From: Novosphingobium ginsenosidimutans
GTDB taxonomy: Bacteria > Pseudomonadota > Alphaproteobacteria > Sphingomonadales > Sphingomonadaceae
NCBI RefSeq assembly: GCF_007954425.1
Contig: NZ_CP042345.1
Span: 2,416,001 to 2,480,000 of the forward strand
Length of the DNA stretch: 64,000 nucleotides
Direction of reading: 5' to 3'
Part shown: piece by piece, positions 8,068-15,527 of the stretch
Layout of the letters: each line of letters starts with the position of its first letter
Numbering within the stretch: the first letter of the stretch is position 1
Translations under genes and position numbers: made by a program
The notes under the pieces: model-generated
Seen by the model: the letters and a program-made list of their open reading frames with translations, nothing else
Told to the model about the DNA's origin: nothing
The model's database searches: none

Positions 8068-8493
8068 ATGGGACTTAAGGGCTCGAAGACCGAGGAAAAC
8101 CTCAAGGCTGCCTTCGCTGGTGAAAGCCAGGCGAACCGCCGTTACCTGTACTTCGCACAGAAGGCTGACATCGAAGGCCACAACGACGTTGCCGCCGTGT
8201 TCCGCTCGACCGCGGAAGGCGAAACCGGCCACGCGCACGGCCACCTTGAATACCTCGAAGAGTGCGGCGATCCGGCCACCGGCGAACCGATCGGTGACAC
8301 CGTTGCCAACCTGAAGGCTTCGATCGCCGGCGAAACCCACGAGTACACCGATATGTACCCGGGCATGGCCAAGACCGCCCGCGACGAAGGTTTCGATGAA
8401 ATCGCCGACTGGTTCGAAACCCTGGCGAAGGCTGAAAAGAGCCACGCCGGTAAGTTCCAGAAGACGCTCGACGGCCTGCTCGCCGACGCGTGA
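8068..8493 (+). CDS. Rubrerythrin-type diiron protein without rubredoxin domain
   Basis: A four-helix ferritin-like protein of 141 residues. Diiron ligands are readable: Glu19 (AFAGES), Glu52 with His55 (EGETGH), Glu89 and Glu92 (AGETHEY), and Glu123 with His126 (AEKSH). The usual C-terminal rubredoxin domain with four cysteines is absent, so electrons must come from another partner. Rubrerythrins reduce hydrogen peroxide in the cytoplasm. It is the first gene of a probable operon with a Cys-rich Fe-S protein and a DUF3501 protein. A strong ribosome-binding site AAAGGAG precedes ATG 8068, and a Fur-like palindrome lies further upstream. Confidence 0.92.
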   Translation: MGLKGSKTEENLKAAFAGESQANRRYLYFAQKADIEGHNDVAAVFRSTAEGETGHAHGHLEYLEECGDPATGEPIGDTVANLKASIAGETHEYTDMYPGMAKTARDEGFDEIADWFETLAKAEKSHAGKFQKTLDGLLADA

Positions 8494-8501
8494 TCCATCT
8501 A

Positions 8502-8530
8502 CGCCGTCCCGGGACCGTCCCGGGGCGGCG
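8502..8530 (+). terminator. Intra-operon hairpin after rubrerythrin
   Basis: CGCCGTCCCGGG and CCCGGGGCGGCG pair over 12 positions (one G-T) around ACCGT and are followed by TTT. It begins nine bases after the rubrerythrin stop and ends 28 bases before the Fe-S gene. It looks like a partial terminator or 3' protector, giving more rubrerythrin than downstream product. It also argues against a start of the next gene at GTG 8490, which would place the stem inside the coding region. Confidence 0.55.
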
Positions 8531-8558
8531 TTTGATTCCAGATACAGGGGTTCCCGAC

Positions 8559-9884
8559 ATGGAAGGCAGCCTGGAGGCGCCGACCCGCCACGTTATTCCG
8601 TGGCAGGATGAGGCCTGGTACGATGAAGCCGCGCTCGATGCCGAGCTGCGCCGCGTCTATGACATCTGTCATGGTTGCCGGCGGTGCTTCAACCTGTGCG
8701 ACAGCTTCCCGATCCTGTTCGACGCGATCGACGAGGCGCCGAACGAGGAAGTCGAGGACCTGACCAAGCCGCAGCTTCAGGCCGTCGTTGATGCCTGCAC
8801 GCTGTGCGACATGTGCTTCATGACGAAGTGCCCCTATGTGCCGCCGCACAGCTTTGATCTCGATTTCCCGCACCTGATGCTGCGCGCCCGCGCGATCGAG
8901 CATCGCAAGGGCGAAACCAAGCTGGCCGACCGCGAACTCGCCAAGATGACGCGCAACGGCAAGCTGGGCTCGGCTGTGGCCGGGATCGCCAACTGGGCGA
9001 CAGATCCGGACAATGACTTTACCCGCGGCCTGATGGAATCGACCCTTGGGATCGATCGCCGTGCCCACGTGCCGACCTTTGCCGAGGTGCCGCTCGTCAA
9101 CAAGGCCGTGGGCATCACGCCGCCACCCAATCCGGATGGTCCGGCCTTCGGCAAGAAGGTTGTGCTCTATGCCGGCTGCCACGACAACTTCAACGATGGC
9201 ACCCCCGGTGAGGCCGCGATCAAGGTGCTGGCGCATAACGGTGTGCAGGTGCGGGTTGAATACCCTGACTGCTGCGCCATGCCCAAGTTCGAGAATGGCG
9301 ATCTGCCCGCCGTGGCCAGTGCCGCCACGCGCATCTCCGCCTTCTTCCAGCCGCTGATCGAGCAGGGTTGGGACATTGTCCCGCTGACCACCTCCTGCGC
9401 GCTGATGCTCAAGTTCGAATGGCCGCTGATCGAGCCGGAGAACGAGGCGGTGAAGCTGCTCAGCAAGCACACCTTCGACGTGTCCGAATATGTCGTGGCG
9501 CTGTCGAAAGAGACTGGCCTTGCCCCGATCGAAGCCATGCCGTCGTCGATCGCGGTGCACTTTGCCTGCCACGCCCGCGCCCAGAACATGGGTCCCAAGG
9601 CGATGGAGATGCTGAAGCTGATCCCCGAAGCCAAGCCCGCGCTGACCGAGCGCTGTTCGGGCCACGGCGGCAAGTGGGGGATCTTCAAGGACAACTTCGA
9701 CCGCGCCGTGAAGGTGGGCAAGCCCGCCGCGCGCAACCTGCTGAAGAGCGAGCCCGATGTGATCGTCAGCGAATGCCCGCTGGCCGGCCCGCATCTGAAG
9801 CAGGTGATCGAAACCACTGGGGCTGTGGCCCCTGACCGTATTGGCCATCCGATTGAGGTAATGGCCCAGGCTTATGGATTGTAA
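8559..9884 (+). CDS. Heterodisulfide-reductase-related Fe-S protein (GlpC/CCG type)
   Basis: A protein of 441 residues with two ferredoxin-like clusters at the N-terminus: Cys37, 40, 43 and 47 (CHGCRRCFNLC) and Cys80, 83, 86 and 91 (CTLCDMCFMTKC). Three Cys-rich motifs of the CCG/heterodisulfide-reductase type follow: YPDCCAMPKFENGD, HFACHARAQNMG and TERCSGHGGKWG. Such proteins pass electrons, often from a flavoprotein or quinol to a thiol or metal centre. Located between a rubrerythrin lacking its rubredoxin domain and DUF3501, it is the natural candidate for an electron donor to the diiron protein. This is inference. The start is ATG 8559 behind AGGGG. Confidence 0.85.
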   Translation: MEGSLEAPTRHVIPWQDEAWYDEAALDAELRRVYDICHGCRRCFNLCDSFPILFDAIDEAPNEEVEDLTKPQLQAVVDACTLCDMCFMTKCPYVPPHSFDLDFPHLMLRARAIEHRKGETKLADRELAKMTRNGKLGSAVAGIANWATDPDNDFTRGLMESTLGIDRRAHVPTFAEVPLVNKAVGITPPPNPDGPAFGKKVVLYAGCHDNFNDGTPGEAAIKVLAHNGVQVRVEYPDCCAMPKFENGDLPAVASAATRISAFFQPLIEQGWDIVPLTTSCALMLKFEWPLIEPENEAVKLLSKHTFDVSEYVVALSKETGLAPIEAMPSSIAVHFACHARAQNMGPKAMEMLKLIPEAKPALTERCSGHGGKWGIFKDNFDRAVKVGKPAARNLLKSEPDVIVSECPLAGPHLKQVIETTGAVAPDRIGHPIEVMAQAYGL

Positions 9885-9888
9885 GATC

Positions 9889-10488
9889 ATGCCCAGAAAC
9901 GCCCGCACCATCACTGCCGACGATATCCTGCCGCTCGATCGCTATGAGCTGATTCGGAACGACAAGAAGCAGGAAGCCCTGCTGCGCAAGAAGCTGACCC
10001 GCATGGGCGTTGGCCCCCATGCGACCGCGTTGTTTGAGACCTGGGATTCGATGTGGCTGCAGGTCCAGGAAATGCTGCGAATCGAAAAGGGCGGGGCGGA
10101 CCAGCTGGTTGACGAACTGTCGGCCTATGACCCGATGGTCCCCAAGGGTCGCGAGTTGACCTGCACTTTGCTGTTCGAGATCGAGGATCCGGTCCGCCGC
10201 GATGCCTTCCTGCGCACGATCGGCGGGGTGGAAGACCACATTGCGATCCAGGTCGGCGGTCAGGTCATCAAGGCCCGGCCCGAGGGCGATGTCGAACGCA
10301 CGCGAGAGAGCGACGGCAAGGCCAGCGCGGTGCATTTCCTGCACTTCGATTTCGATGATGCGGCGATTGCTGCTTGGCAGTCGGGCGAGGGCAGCGCGAT
10401 GCTCGTGATCGACCACCCGAACTACGGTCACGCCGCGATCATCAGTGCTGACAGCCGCGAATACCTCGGCCGGGAATGCTTCGGCTGA
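9889..10488 (+). CDS. DUF3501 family protein
   Basis: A soluble protein of 199 residues starting RTITADDILPLDRYELIRND, which matches DUF3501 proteins as I know them. No catalytic motif or cysteine-rich site is apparent. It starts five bases after the Fe-S gene's stop codon; an in-frame ATG at 9874 would overlap that gene. DUF3501 genes are recurrently found beside rubrerythrin and a GlpC-like Fe-S gene, which supports a shared function, but the molecular role is unknown. Confidence 0.85.
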   Translation: MPRNARTITADDILPLDRYELIRNDKKQEALLRKKLTRMGVGPHATALFETWDSMWLQVQEMLRIEKGGADQLVDELSAYDPMVPKGRELTCTLLFEIEDPVRRDAFLRTIGGVEDHIAIQVGGQVIKARPEGDVERTRESDGKASAVHFLHFDFDDAAIAAWQSGEGSAMLVIDHPNYGHAAIISADSREYLGRECFG

Positions 10489-10632
10489 ACGCGTTGAGCG
10501 ATGCCGCGCCGCTGCGAAATGCTTCAGCAAACGCGGTAAAAGCGGCACGGTAGGTACGCCGCGTCGCCTGGCCGCTACTATAGCGGGCGAGGGCCAATTG
10601 CCCTGCATTTCCCAGGTGGCTGCAAAAACGTT

Positions 10633-10671
10633 GACGGTCGCCGGGGTGAAAGGGGCACCCCGACGACCGTC
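10633..10671 (+). terminator. Long hairpin after the DUF3501 operon
   Basis: GACGGTCG pairs with CGACCGTC, and inside it GGGGTG pairs with CACCCC around the loop AAAGGGG, with a two-base internal mismatch (CC/GA). GTTTCTCC follows. It lies in the 211-base gap between the plus-strand operon and the minus-strand small gene and could stop transcription from both sides. Apart from this hairpin I see nothing in the gap. Confidence 0.6.
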
Positions 10672-10699
10672 GTTTCTCCTCCCCAGGAGGCCTTAGGGC

Positions 10700-10876
10700 T
10701 TAGCTATAGGTGCCAAGCCGATGGTAGAGCGCGTTAATCCGCGCAATTTCTTCGGGGGCGTCTACGGCCCGCGCGTGGCTGGCCAGGGCTGCCCGGAGCA
10801 GCTGGAAATCGGCCGTCGAAAGCAGGGCGCGGGCGCGCTGCGGTTCGCGGGTTTCGGTAGCGGTCGTATCGGTCAT
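10700..10876 (-). CDS. Small 58-residue protein downstream of isocitrate lyase
   Basis: The short gene begins at ATG 10876, preceded by AAGGAGTAAGGTGCG, which supplies a good ribosome-binding site, and ends at TAA 10700-10702. The protein is charged and helical in appearance (ALLSTADFQLLRAALASHAR, then EEIARINALYHRLGTYS), without cysteines or membrane segment. It lies 68 bases behind aceA on the same strand and is probably in the same transcript. I do not recognise a family. A role tied to isocitrate lyase or its mRNA is only suggested by position. Confidence 0.65.
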   Translation of the reverse strand: MTDTTATETREPQRARALLSTADFQLLRAALASHARAVDAPEEIARINALYHRLGTYS

Positions 10877-10914
10877 CGCACCTTACTCCTTGCTGCTAGT
10901 CTTGTTTCCCGGCC

Positions 10915-10963
10915 TTATGCCGCGAACTGGTTCCTGCTGCGGCTTTATGCCGCAAACTGATTC
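10915..10963 (-). repeat. Direct repeat of the aceA 3' end
   Basis: The 19 bases at 10945-10963 encode the last residues and stop codon of isocitrate lyase (Asn-Gln-Phe-Ala-Ala-stop). The segment at 10915-10933 repeats them with two mismatches. The copies are 30 bases apart, so the second copy is in the same reading frame as aceA: readthrough of the first TAA would add nine residues ending again in Asn-Gln-Phe-Ala-Ala. Confidence 0.8.
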
Positions 10964-12531
10964 ATCGTGTTGTGCTCGCCGCCGGCCTTGAGCGCGGCTT
11001 CACCGGCGAAGTATTCCTTGTGATCGTCACCGATGTCCGAACCGGACATGTTCTGGTGCTTCACGCAGGCGATACCCTGGCGGATTTCCTGGCGCTGGAC
11101 GTTCTTGACGTAGCCCAGCATGCCCTGTTCGCCGAAGTATTCGCGAGCCAGGTTATCAGTGCTGAGCGCCGCGGTGTGATAGGTCGGCAGGGTGATCAGG
11201 TGGTGGAAGATCCCGGCTTGGGCCGCGGCATCGCGCTGGAAGGTGCGGATGCGCTCATCGGCTTCGGCGGCGAGCTCGGTGCCGTCGTAGTCCACGCTCA
11301 TCAGCTTGGCGCGGTCATAGGCCGACAGGTCCTTGCCCTCTGCGGTCCAAGCATCGAACACTTGCTGGCGGAAGTTCAGCGTCCAGTTGAAGCTGGGCGA
11401 GTTATTGTAGACCAGCTTGGCGTTCGGAATGACTTCGCGGATGCGGCTGACCATCCCGCCGATCTGGCCGATGTGCGGCTTTTCGGTTTCGATCCACAGC
11501 AGGTCCGCGCCGTTCTGGAGGCTGGTGATGCAGTCGAGCACGCAGCGGTCCTCACCGGTGCCGGTGCGGAACTGGTAGAGGTTGCTGGGCAGGCGCTTGG
11601 GTTTCAGCAACTTGCCGTCGCGGCTGATCAGGACATCGCCGTGGCCGATCTCGGTCACTTCCTCGCAATCGAGGAAGCTGTTGTACTGATCGCCGATGTC
11701 ACCGGCTTCGCGGGTGAAGGCGATCTGCTTGGTCAGGCCTGCGCCAAGCGAGTCAGTGCGGGCAACGATGATGCCGTCCTCAACGCCCAGTTCCATGAAG
11801 GCGTAACGGACTGCGCGAATCTTCGCGAGGAAGTCTTCGTGCGGGACGGTGACCTTGCCGTCCTGGTGGCCGCACTGCTTTTCGTCCGAGACCTGGTTTT
11901 CGATCTGGATTGCGCAGGCACCGGCCTCGATCATCTTCTTGGCGAGCAGATAGGTCGCCTCGGCATTACCGAAGCCAGCGTCGATGTCGGCGATGATCGG
12001 CACGACATGCGTTTCGTAGCTGTCGATCCTGCTCTGGATCGCCTTGGCCTTGACCGCGTCACCGGCCTTGCGGGCTTCGTCCAGCTCGCGGAAGATCATG
12101 CCCAGCTCGCGGGCGTCGGCCTGGCGCAGGAAAGTGTAGAGTTCCTCGATCAGCGCCGGAACGCTGGTCTTCTCGTGCATCGACTGGTCGGGCAGCGGGC
12201 CAAACTCGCTGCGCAGCGCGGCGATCATCCAGCCCGACAGATAAAGGTAACGGCCCTTGGTGCTGCCGAAATGCTTCTTGATCGAGATCAGCTTCTGCTG
12301 CCCGATGAAACCGTGCCAGCAGCCCAGCGATTGGGTGTAGTTGGCTGGATCGGCATCATAGGCGGCCATGTCGGCCCGCATGATCTTGGCGGTGTACTTG
12401 GCGATATCCAGCCCGGTCTTGAAGCGGTTCTGCAACTGCATGCGAGCGACCGATTCAGCGTCGATCCCGTCCCAGTTGTTGAAACGGCTGATCTGGCTGT
12501 CAGCGGCGGCGATGGTATCGGAATAGGACAC
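10945..12531 (-). CDS. aceA: Isocitrate lyase
   Basis: The enzyme splits isocitrate into glyoxylate and succinate, the first step of the glyoxylate shunt needed for growth on acetate and fatty acids. It has 528 residues, the long form of the family. The active-site loop reads KQCGH at residues 218-222 with catalytic Cys220, flanked by ENQVSDE and HQDGK. The start is a GTG at 12531 with a good GGAGG nearby. It is divergent from a short-chain-fatty-acid type regulator, and the 145-base gap contains several dyads, so regulation by that protein is likely. The 3' end is followed by a partial duplicate of itself and a small gene. Confidence 0.96.
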   Translation of the reverse strand: MSYSDTIAAADSQISRFNNWDGIDAESVARMQLQNRFKTGLDIAKYTAKIMRADMAAYDADPANYTQSLGCWHGFIGQQKLISIKKHFGSTKGRYLYLSGWMIAALRSEFGPLPDQSMHEKTSVPALIEELYTFLRQADARELGMIFRELDEARKAGDAVKAKAIQSRIDSYETHVVPIIADIDAGFGNAEATYLLAKKMIEAGACAIQIENQVSDEKQCGHQDGKVTVPHEDFLAKIRAVRYAFMELGVEDGIIVARTDSLGAGLTKQIAFTREAGDIGDQYNSFLDCEEVTEIGHGDVLISRDGKLLKPKRLPSNLYQFRTGTGEDRCVLDCITSLQNGADLLWIETEKPHIGQIGGMVSRIREVIPNAKLVYNNSPSFNWTLNFRQQVFDAWTAEGKDLSAYDRAKLMSVDYDGTELAAEADERIRTFQRDAAAQAGIFHHLITLPTYHTAALSTDNLAREYFGEQGMLGYVKNVQRQEIRQGIACVKHQNMSGSDIGDDHKEYFAGEAALKAGGEHNTMNQFAA

Positions 12532-12597
12532 GGGGAACCTCCAGGGGCTTGAACACCGCCTGCTTAACCCGAGCGAGGTGAGTCGCTGTCCAACAAA

Positions 12598-12667
12598 TTA
12601 CAAAAATTCTTGTCTTGATGCGCTTCAAAACAAGACTTGGCTTGCAAAGTTGTAAATAAAGTTACAA
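12598..12667. promoter_or_regulatory. Operator region between aceA and its regulator
   Basis: Two dyads lie in this AT-rich gap. TTGTAA-ATAAAG-TTACAA (12650-12667) is a perfect 6-6-6 inverted repeat touching the regulator's leader, with a wider GCAA...TTGC frame around it; a further TTACAA half-site is at 12598-12603. An 11-base inverted repeat with one mismatch, TCTTGTCTTGA / TCAAAACAAGA (12608-12618 and 12625-12635), lies between. They are plausible sites for the divergent regulator, controlling both aceA and itself. Confidence 0.55.
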
Positions 12668-12676
12668 ATTGCGGTG

Positions 12677-14065
12677 ATGCCAGACACCCTGCTTCTTGCC
12701 GGACCCGCAATCCGCCGTCTGCGCAAGCGGGAGGGGCTGACCCAATCGGCCATGGCCGCGCAGCTTGGCATTTCGCCCAGCTACCTCAACTTGGTTGAAC
12801 GCAACCAGCGACCACTCTCGGCCCGCCTGCTAGTCCGGCTGGCGGAAGCGTATGACTTTGATCCGCGCAGCCTGCGCCAGGATGAGGCGGTTGGCGGGAT
12901 TGATGGCCTGCGCCGCCGACTGGCCGATGCGCGGTTTGCCGACCTGGCAATCGATCGTGACGAAATCGCTGAATGGCTGAGCGCCGCCCCGCAGGCGGCG
13001 ATCGCTTTCGCCCGCCTGTTCGATGCCAGCGGCGGGGGCGGGCTCGCGGCGGCGGACGAACCGATGGAGCTGGTTCGGCGCGAAATCGAGCGCTGGCGCA
13101 ACCATTTCCCCGATCTGGACAGCGCGGCCGAGGCCATGGCCGACGAGCTGCGCCTCTCCAATGCCGATACAGGCGCTGCCCTGGCCGAGCGGCTGCGCCA
13201 AAAGCACCAGATTGCGGTGCGGATCCTGCCGGTCGAAGTCATGCCCGATGCGCTGCGCCGGCTCGATCTGCATGCCCGCCAGCTTCAATTGTCGGAGCTG
13301 CTCGACACCTCGTCGCGCAATTTCCAGATCGCGCTGCAACTCGCCCTGCTTGAGCAGCGCGACGAGATCACCGCGCTGGCCAATGGCGCGCAATTCTCCG
13401 ATCGCGCCGCGTGGCGCCTGTTCCGGCGTCACCTGACGGCCTATTTCGCTGCAGCGGTGCTGATGCCCTATGGCCGGTTCATCCGTGCCTGCGAGGCGAC
13501 TGGCTATGACCTGCCGATCCTGCAACGCCGCTTTGGTGTCGGGTTCGAGCAGCTGGCTCACCGGCTCACCACTCTCCAGCGCGTCGGGCAGCGCGGGCTT
13601 CCGTTCTTCATGGCGAGGGTCGACCGGGCGGGGCAGTTCTCCAAGCGCTATGCCGGGGCCAGTGGCACCGCCTTGCTCGACAGCGATACCGGCTGCCCGT
13701 TGTGGGTGGCACACCGTGCGTTCGAACGGGCCGGGCAGCTCTGCGTCCAGCTTGCCAGCTTCGTCGAACCGAGCGGGGCCGAGAGTTTCTGGCTGACGAT
13801 TGCCCGGACGGTGGAGGGTAGCGGCGCACCGGGCGGTCAGGGCCCGCGATTTGTGGTGGCATTGGGGATCGATGCGGGCCTGGCCGGCACGCTGGCCCAG
13901 GCCCGCGGAGTTTCGTTCGAGGCGCCGCATGCCGTGCCGATCGGGCCGGGCTGTGCGGGCTGTCACCGCAAGGATTGCGGCCAACGTTCCCTCCCGCCGC
14001 GCGGCGCTGCGCTGGCCTTTGACGAGCGTTCCCGCGGGCTTACGCCATTTACCATTGCCGACTGA
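12677..14065 (+). CDS. Short-chain fatty acyl transcriptional regulator (ScfR/RamB family)
   Basis: A protein of 462 residues. The N-terminal Xre-type helix-turn-helix spans about residues 8-63 (IRRLRKREGLTQSAMAAQLG, then ISPSYLNLVERNQRPLS). The middle resembles an IrrE/M78-like segment without an obvious HExxH, and the C-terminal part carries CAGCHRKDCGQR, a Cys-rich motif typical of this regulator family. Such proteins sense short-chain acyl-CoA state and control glyoxylate and methylcitrate genes. It is divergent from aceA, the expected target. The start is ATG 12677; a GTG directly before it is the alternative. Confidence 0.85.
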   Translation: MPDTLLLAGPAIRRLRKREGLTQSAMAAQLGISPSYLNLVERNQRPLSARLLVRLAEAYDFDPRSLRQDEAVGGIDGLRRRLADARFADLAIDRDEIAEWLSAAPQAAIAFARLFDASGGGGLAAADEPMELVRREIERWRNHFPDLDSAAEAMADELRLSNADTGAALAERLRQKHQIAVRILPVEVMPDALRRLDLHARQLQLSELLDTSSRNFQIALQLALLEQRDEITALANGAQFSDRAAWRLFRRHLTAYFAAAVLMPYGRFIRACEATGYDLPILQRRFGVGFEQLAHRLTTLQRVGQRGLPFFMARVDRAGQFSKRYAGASGTALLDSDTGCPLWVAHRAFERAGQLCVQLASFVEPSGAESFWLTIARTVEGSGAPGGQGPRFVVALGIDAGLAGTLAQARGVSFEAPHAVPIGPGCAGCHRKDCGQRSLPPRGAALAFDERSRGLTPFTIAD

Positions 14066-14072
14066 CGCGTCT

Positions 14073-14083
14073 GTAAAGTTTAC
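14073..14083 (+). promoter_or_regulatory. GTAAA-G-TTTAC dyad upstream of epsB
   Basis: An 11-base palindrome lies 58 bases before the epsB start. PrsR is an enhancer-binding type regulator expected to use short palindromic boxes upstream of its targets, so this could be an autoregulatory site. I could not find a convincing sigma-54 -24/-12 element between the dyad and the gene, which lowers confidence. Confidence 0.35.
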
Positions 14084-14140
14084 CGACATTTCATAAGTCC
14101 CCGTTAGGCATGTTCGACGTTCTCGGGCTCGCAGGGACCA

Positions 14141-15526
14141 ATGATCCGGCTGTTCAAACATTATATCCCTCATGCCGTCATTCTGGTCGGGGTGATCGAT
14201 CTGATCCTGCTCTATCTGGCAGGTGATCTGTCATGGCGGCTGCGGGCCGCGCAGATCGGGATGGATCCGGGCGCGACGTCGGATCGGTTCTGGCAGCTGG
14301 GCGGGCATTCGATCGTCATGCTGACCGCGATGATCGCTGTGGGCGTCTATGGCCCCGAAGCGCTGCGGTCGATGCGCTATGCCGCCGCGCGGCTGATGGT
14401 AGCGATCTCGTTCGGGATCATCGGCCTCGCCTTCCTCGACTTTATCGCCGGTGGGGGCAACTTCTGGCGCTCCACGCTGGCCTACGCGATGCTTGGATCG
14501 GTCTTCGCGTTGGTTCTCAATCGCCTTCTGGTTGGGGCCGCAGTGGGCGCCGATGCCTTTCGCCGCCAGATCCTCGTGCTGGGTGCTGGCCAGCGGGCCG
14601 AACGCCTGCGTCAGCTGTCGCTGCGTCCCGAAAGCGGCTTTCGTATTGCCGGCTTCATCGCCATGACCCGGGCTCAGCCAGTCGTTCCAAGTCCGGTTCT
14701 GCGCGACGAAATTGACAACCTGACCGACCATGTCGAAGGGCTGGGCATCAGCGAAGTGGTGCTGGCGCTGGAAGAGCGGCGCAATGCCCTGCCGCTGGCC
14801 GACTTGCTGCGGATCAAGACCACTGGGGTCCACGTCAACGACTTTTCCAGCTTCATCGAGCGCGAGACCGGCCGGGTCGATCTGGAGACAGTCAATCCCT
14901 CGTGGCTCATCTTCAACGACGGCTTTTCATCGGGCCAAATGGTCTCGCGCGCGCTCAAGCGACTTTTCGATATTGTCGCGAGCGGGCTGGTTCTGCTCGT
15001 AACCGCACCAGTGATCCTGCTGTTCGCGCTTTTGGTCTGTCTCGATAGCAGGGGCCCGGCCTTCTATCGCCAGACCCGCGTTGGGCTTTATGGCCAGCCG
15101 TTCAGCGTCATCAAGTTGCGTTCGATGTGCACCGATGCCGAAGCATCCGGAGCTCAGTGGGCGGCGAAAGACGATCCGCGCGTTACCCGCGTCGGCAATC
15201 TTATCCGCAAGACCAGGATCGACGAACTGCCCCAGCTCTGGACCGTGCTGAAGGGGGAGATGAGCTTCGTTGGCCCTCGCCCGGAGCGGCCGGAATTCGT
15301 CGCCGATCTGGAACAGCACCTGCCATATTATGCCGAGCGTCACATGGTGAAGCCCGGCATCACCGGCTGGGCGCAGATCAATTACCCCTATGGAGCCTCG
15401 ATCGAGGACGCCCGGCACAAGCTTGAATACGATCTGTATTACGCCAAGAACTACAGCCCGTTCCTTGACCTATTGATCCTCTTGCAGACCCTGCGGGTGG
15501 TGCTGTGGAACGAGGGGGCGCGCTGA
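14141..15526 (+). CDS. epsB: Exosortase-system sugar transferase (EpsB/TIGR03013-like)
   Basis: A polyprenyl-phosphate glycosylphosphotransferase of 461 residues that starts exopolysaccharide repeat units at the inner membrane. The N-terminal half has four membrane segments and a CoA-binding-like region ([18 protein letters not shown]). The C-terminal half carries the bacterial sugar-transferase domain: [10 protein letters not shown] with a membrane hairpin, [32 protein letters not shown] and [11 protein letters not shown]. Its position one base before prsK identifies the subtype found in PEP-CTERM/exosortase clusters. The exosortase itself is not in the window. Confidence 0.88.
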   Translation: MIRLFKHYIPHAVILVGVIDLILLYLAGDLSWRLRAAQIGMDPGATSDRFWQLGGHSIVMLTAMIAVGVYGPEALRSMRYAAARLMVAISFGIIGLAFLDFIAGGGNFWRSTLAYAMLGSVFALVLNRLLVGAAVGADAFRRQILVLGAGQRAERLRQLSLRPESGFRIAGFIAMTRAQPVVPSPVLRDEIDNLTDHVEGLGISEVVLALEERRNALPLADLLRIKTTGVHVNDFSSFIERETGRVDLETVNPSWLIFNDGFSSGQMVSRALKRLFDIVASGLVLLVTAPVILLFALLVCLDSRGPAFYRQTRVGLYGQPFSVIKLRSMCTDAEASGAQWAAKDDPRVTRVGNLIRKTRIDELPQLWTVLKGEMSFVGPRPERPEFVADLEQHLPYYAERHMVKPGITGWAQINYPYGASIEDARHKLEYDLYYAKNYSPFLDLLILLQTLRVVLWNEGAR

Positions 15527-15527
15527 G

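Noticed and set aside
8490..8558. GTG 8490 as start of the Fe-S gene
   Set aside because: It would put a strong hairpin inside the coding region and add residues (LRRPGTVPGRR) with no domain; ATG 8559 has AGGGG at good spacing.
8499..9914. A 471-codon minus-strand frame opposite the Fe-S gene
   Set aside because: Antisense shadow; the plus strand encodes two cluster motifs with exact Cys spacing.
10972..12552. A 526-codon open frame on the plus strand across aceA
   Set aside because: It is the exact antisense of a clear isocitrate lyase; long empty frames are common opposite high-GC genes, and its translation has no recognisable motif.
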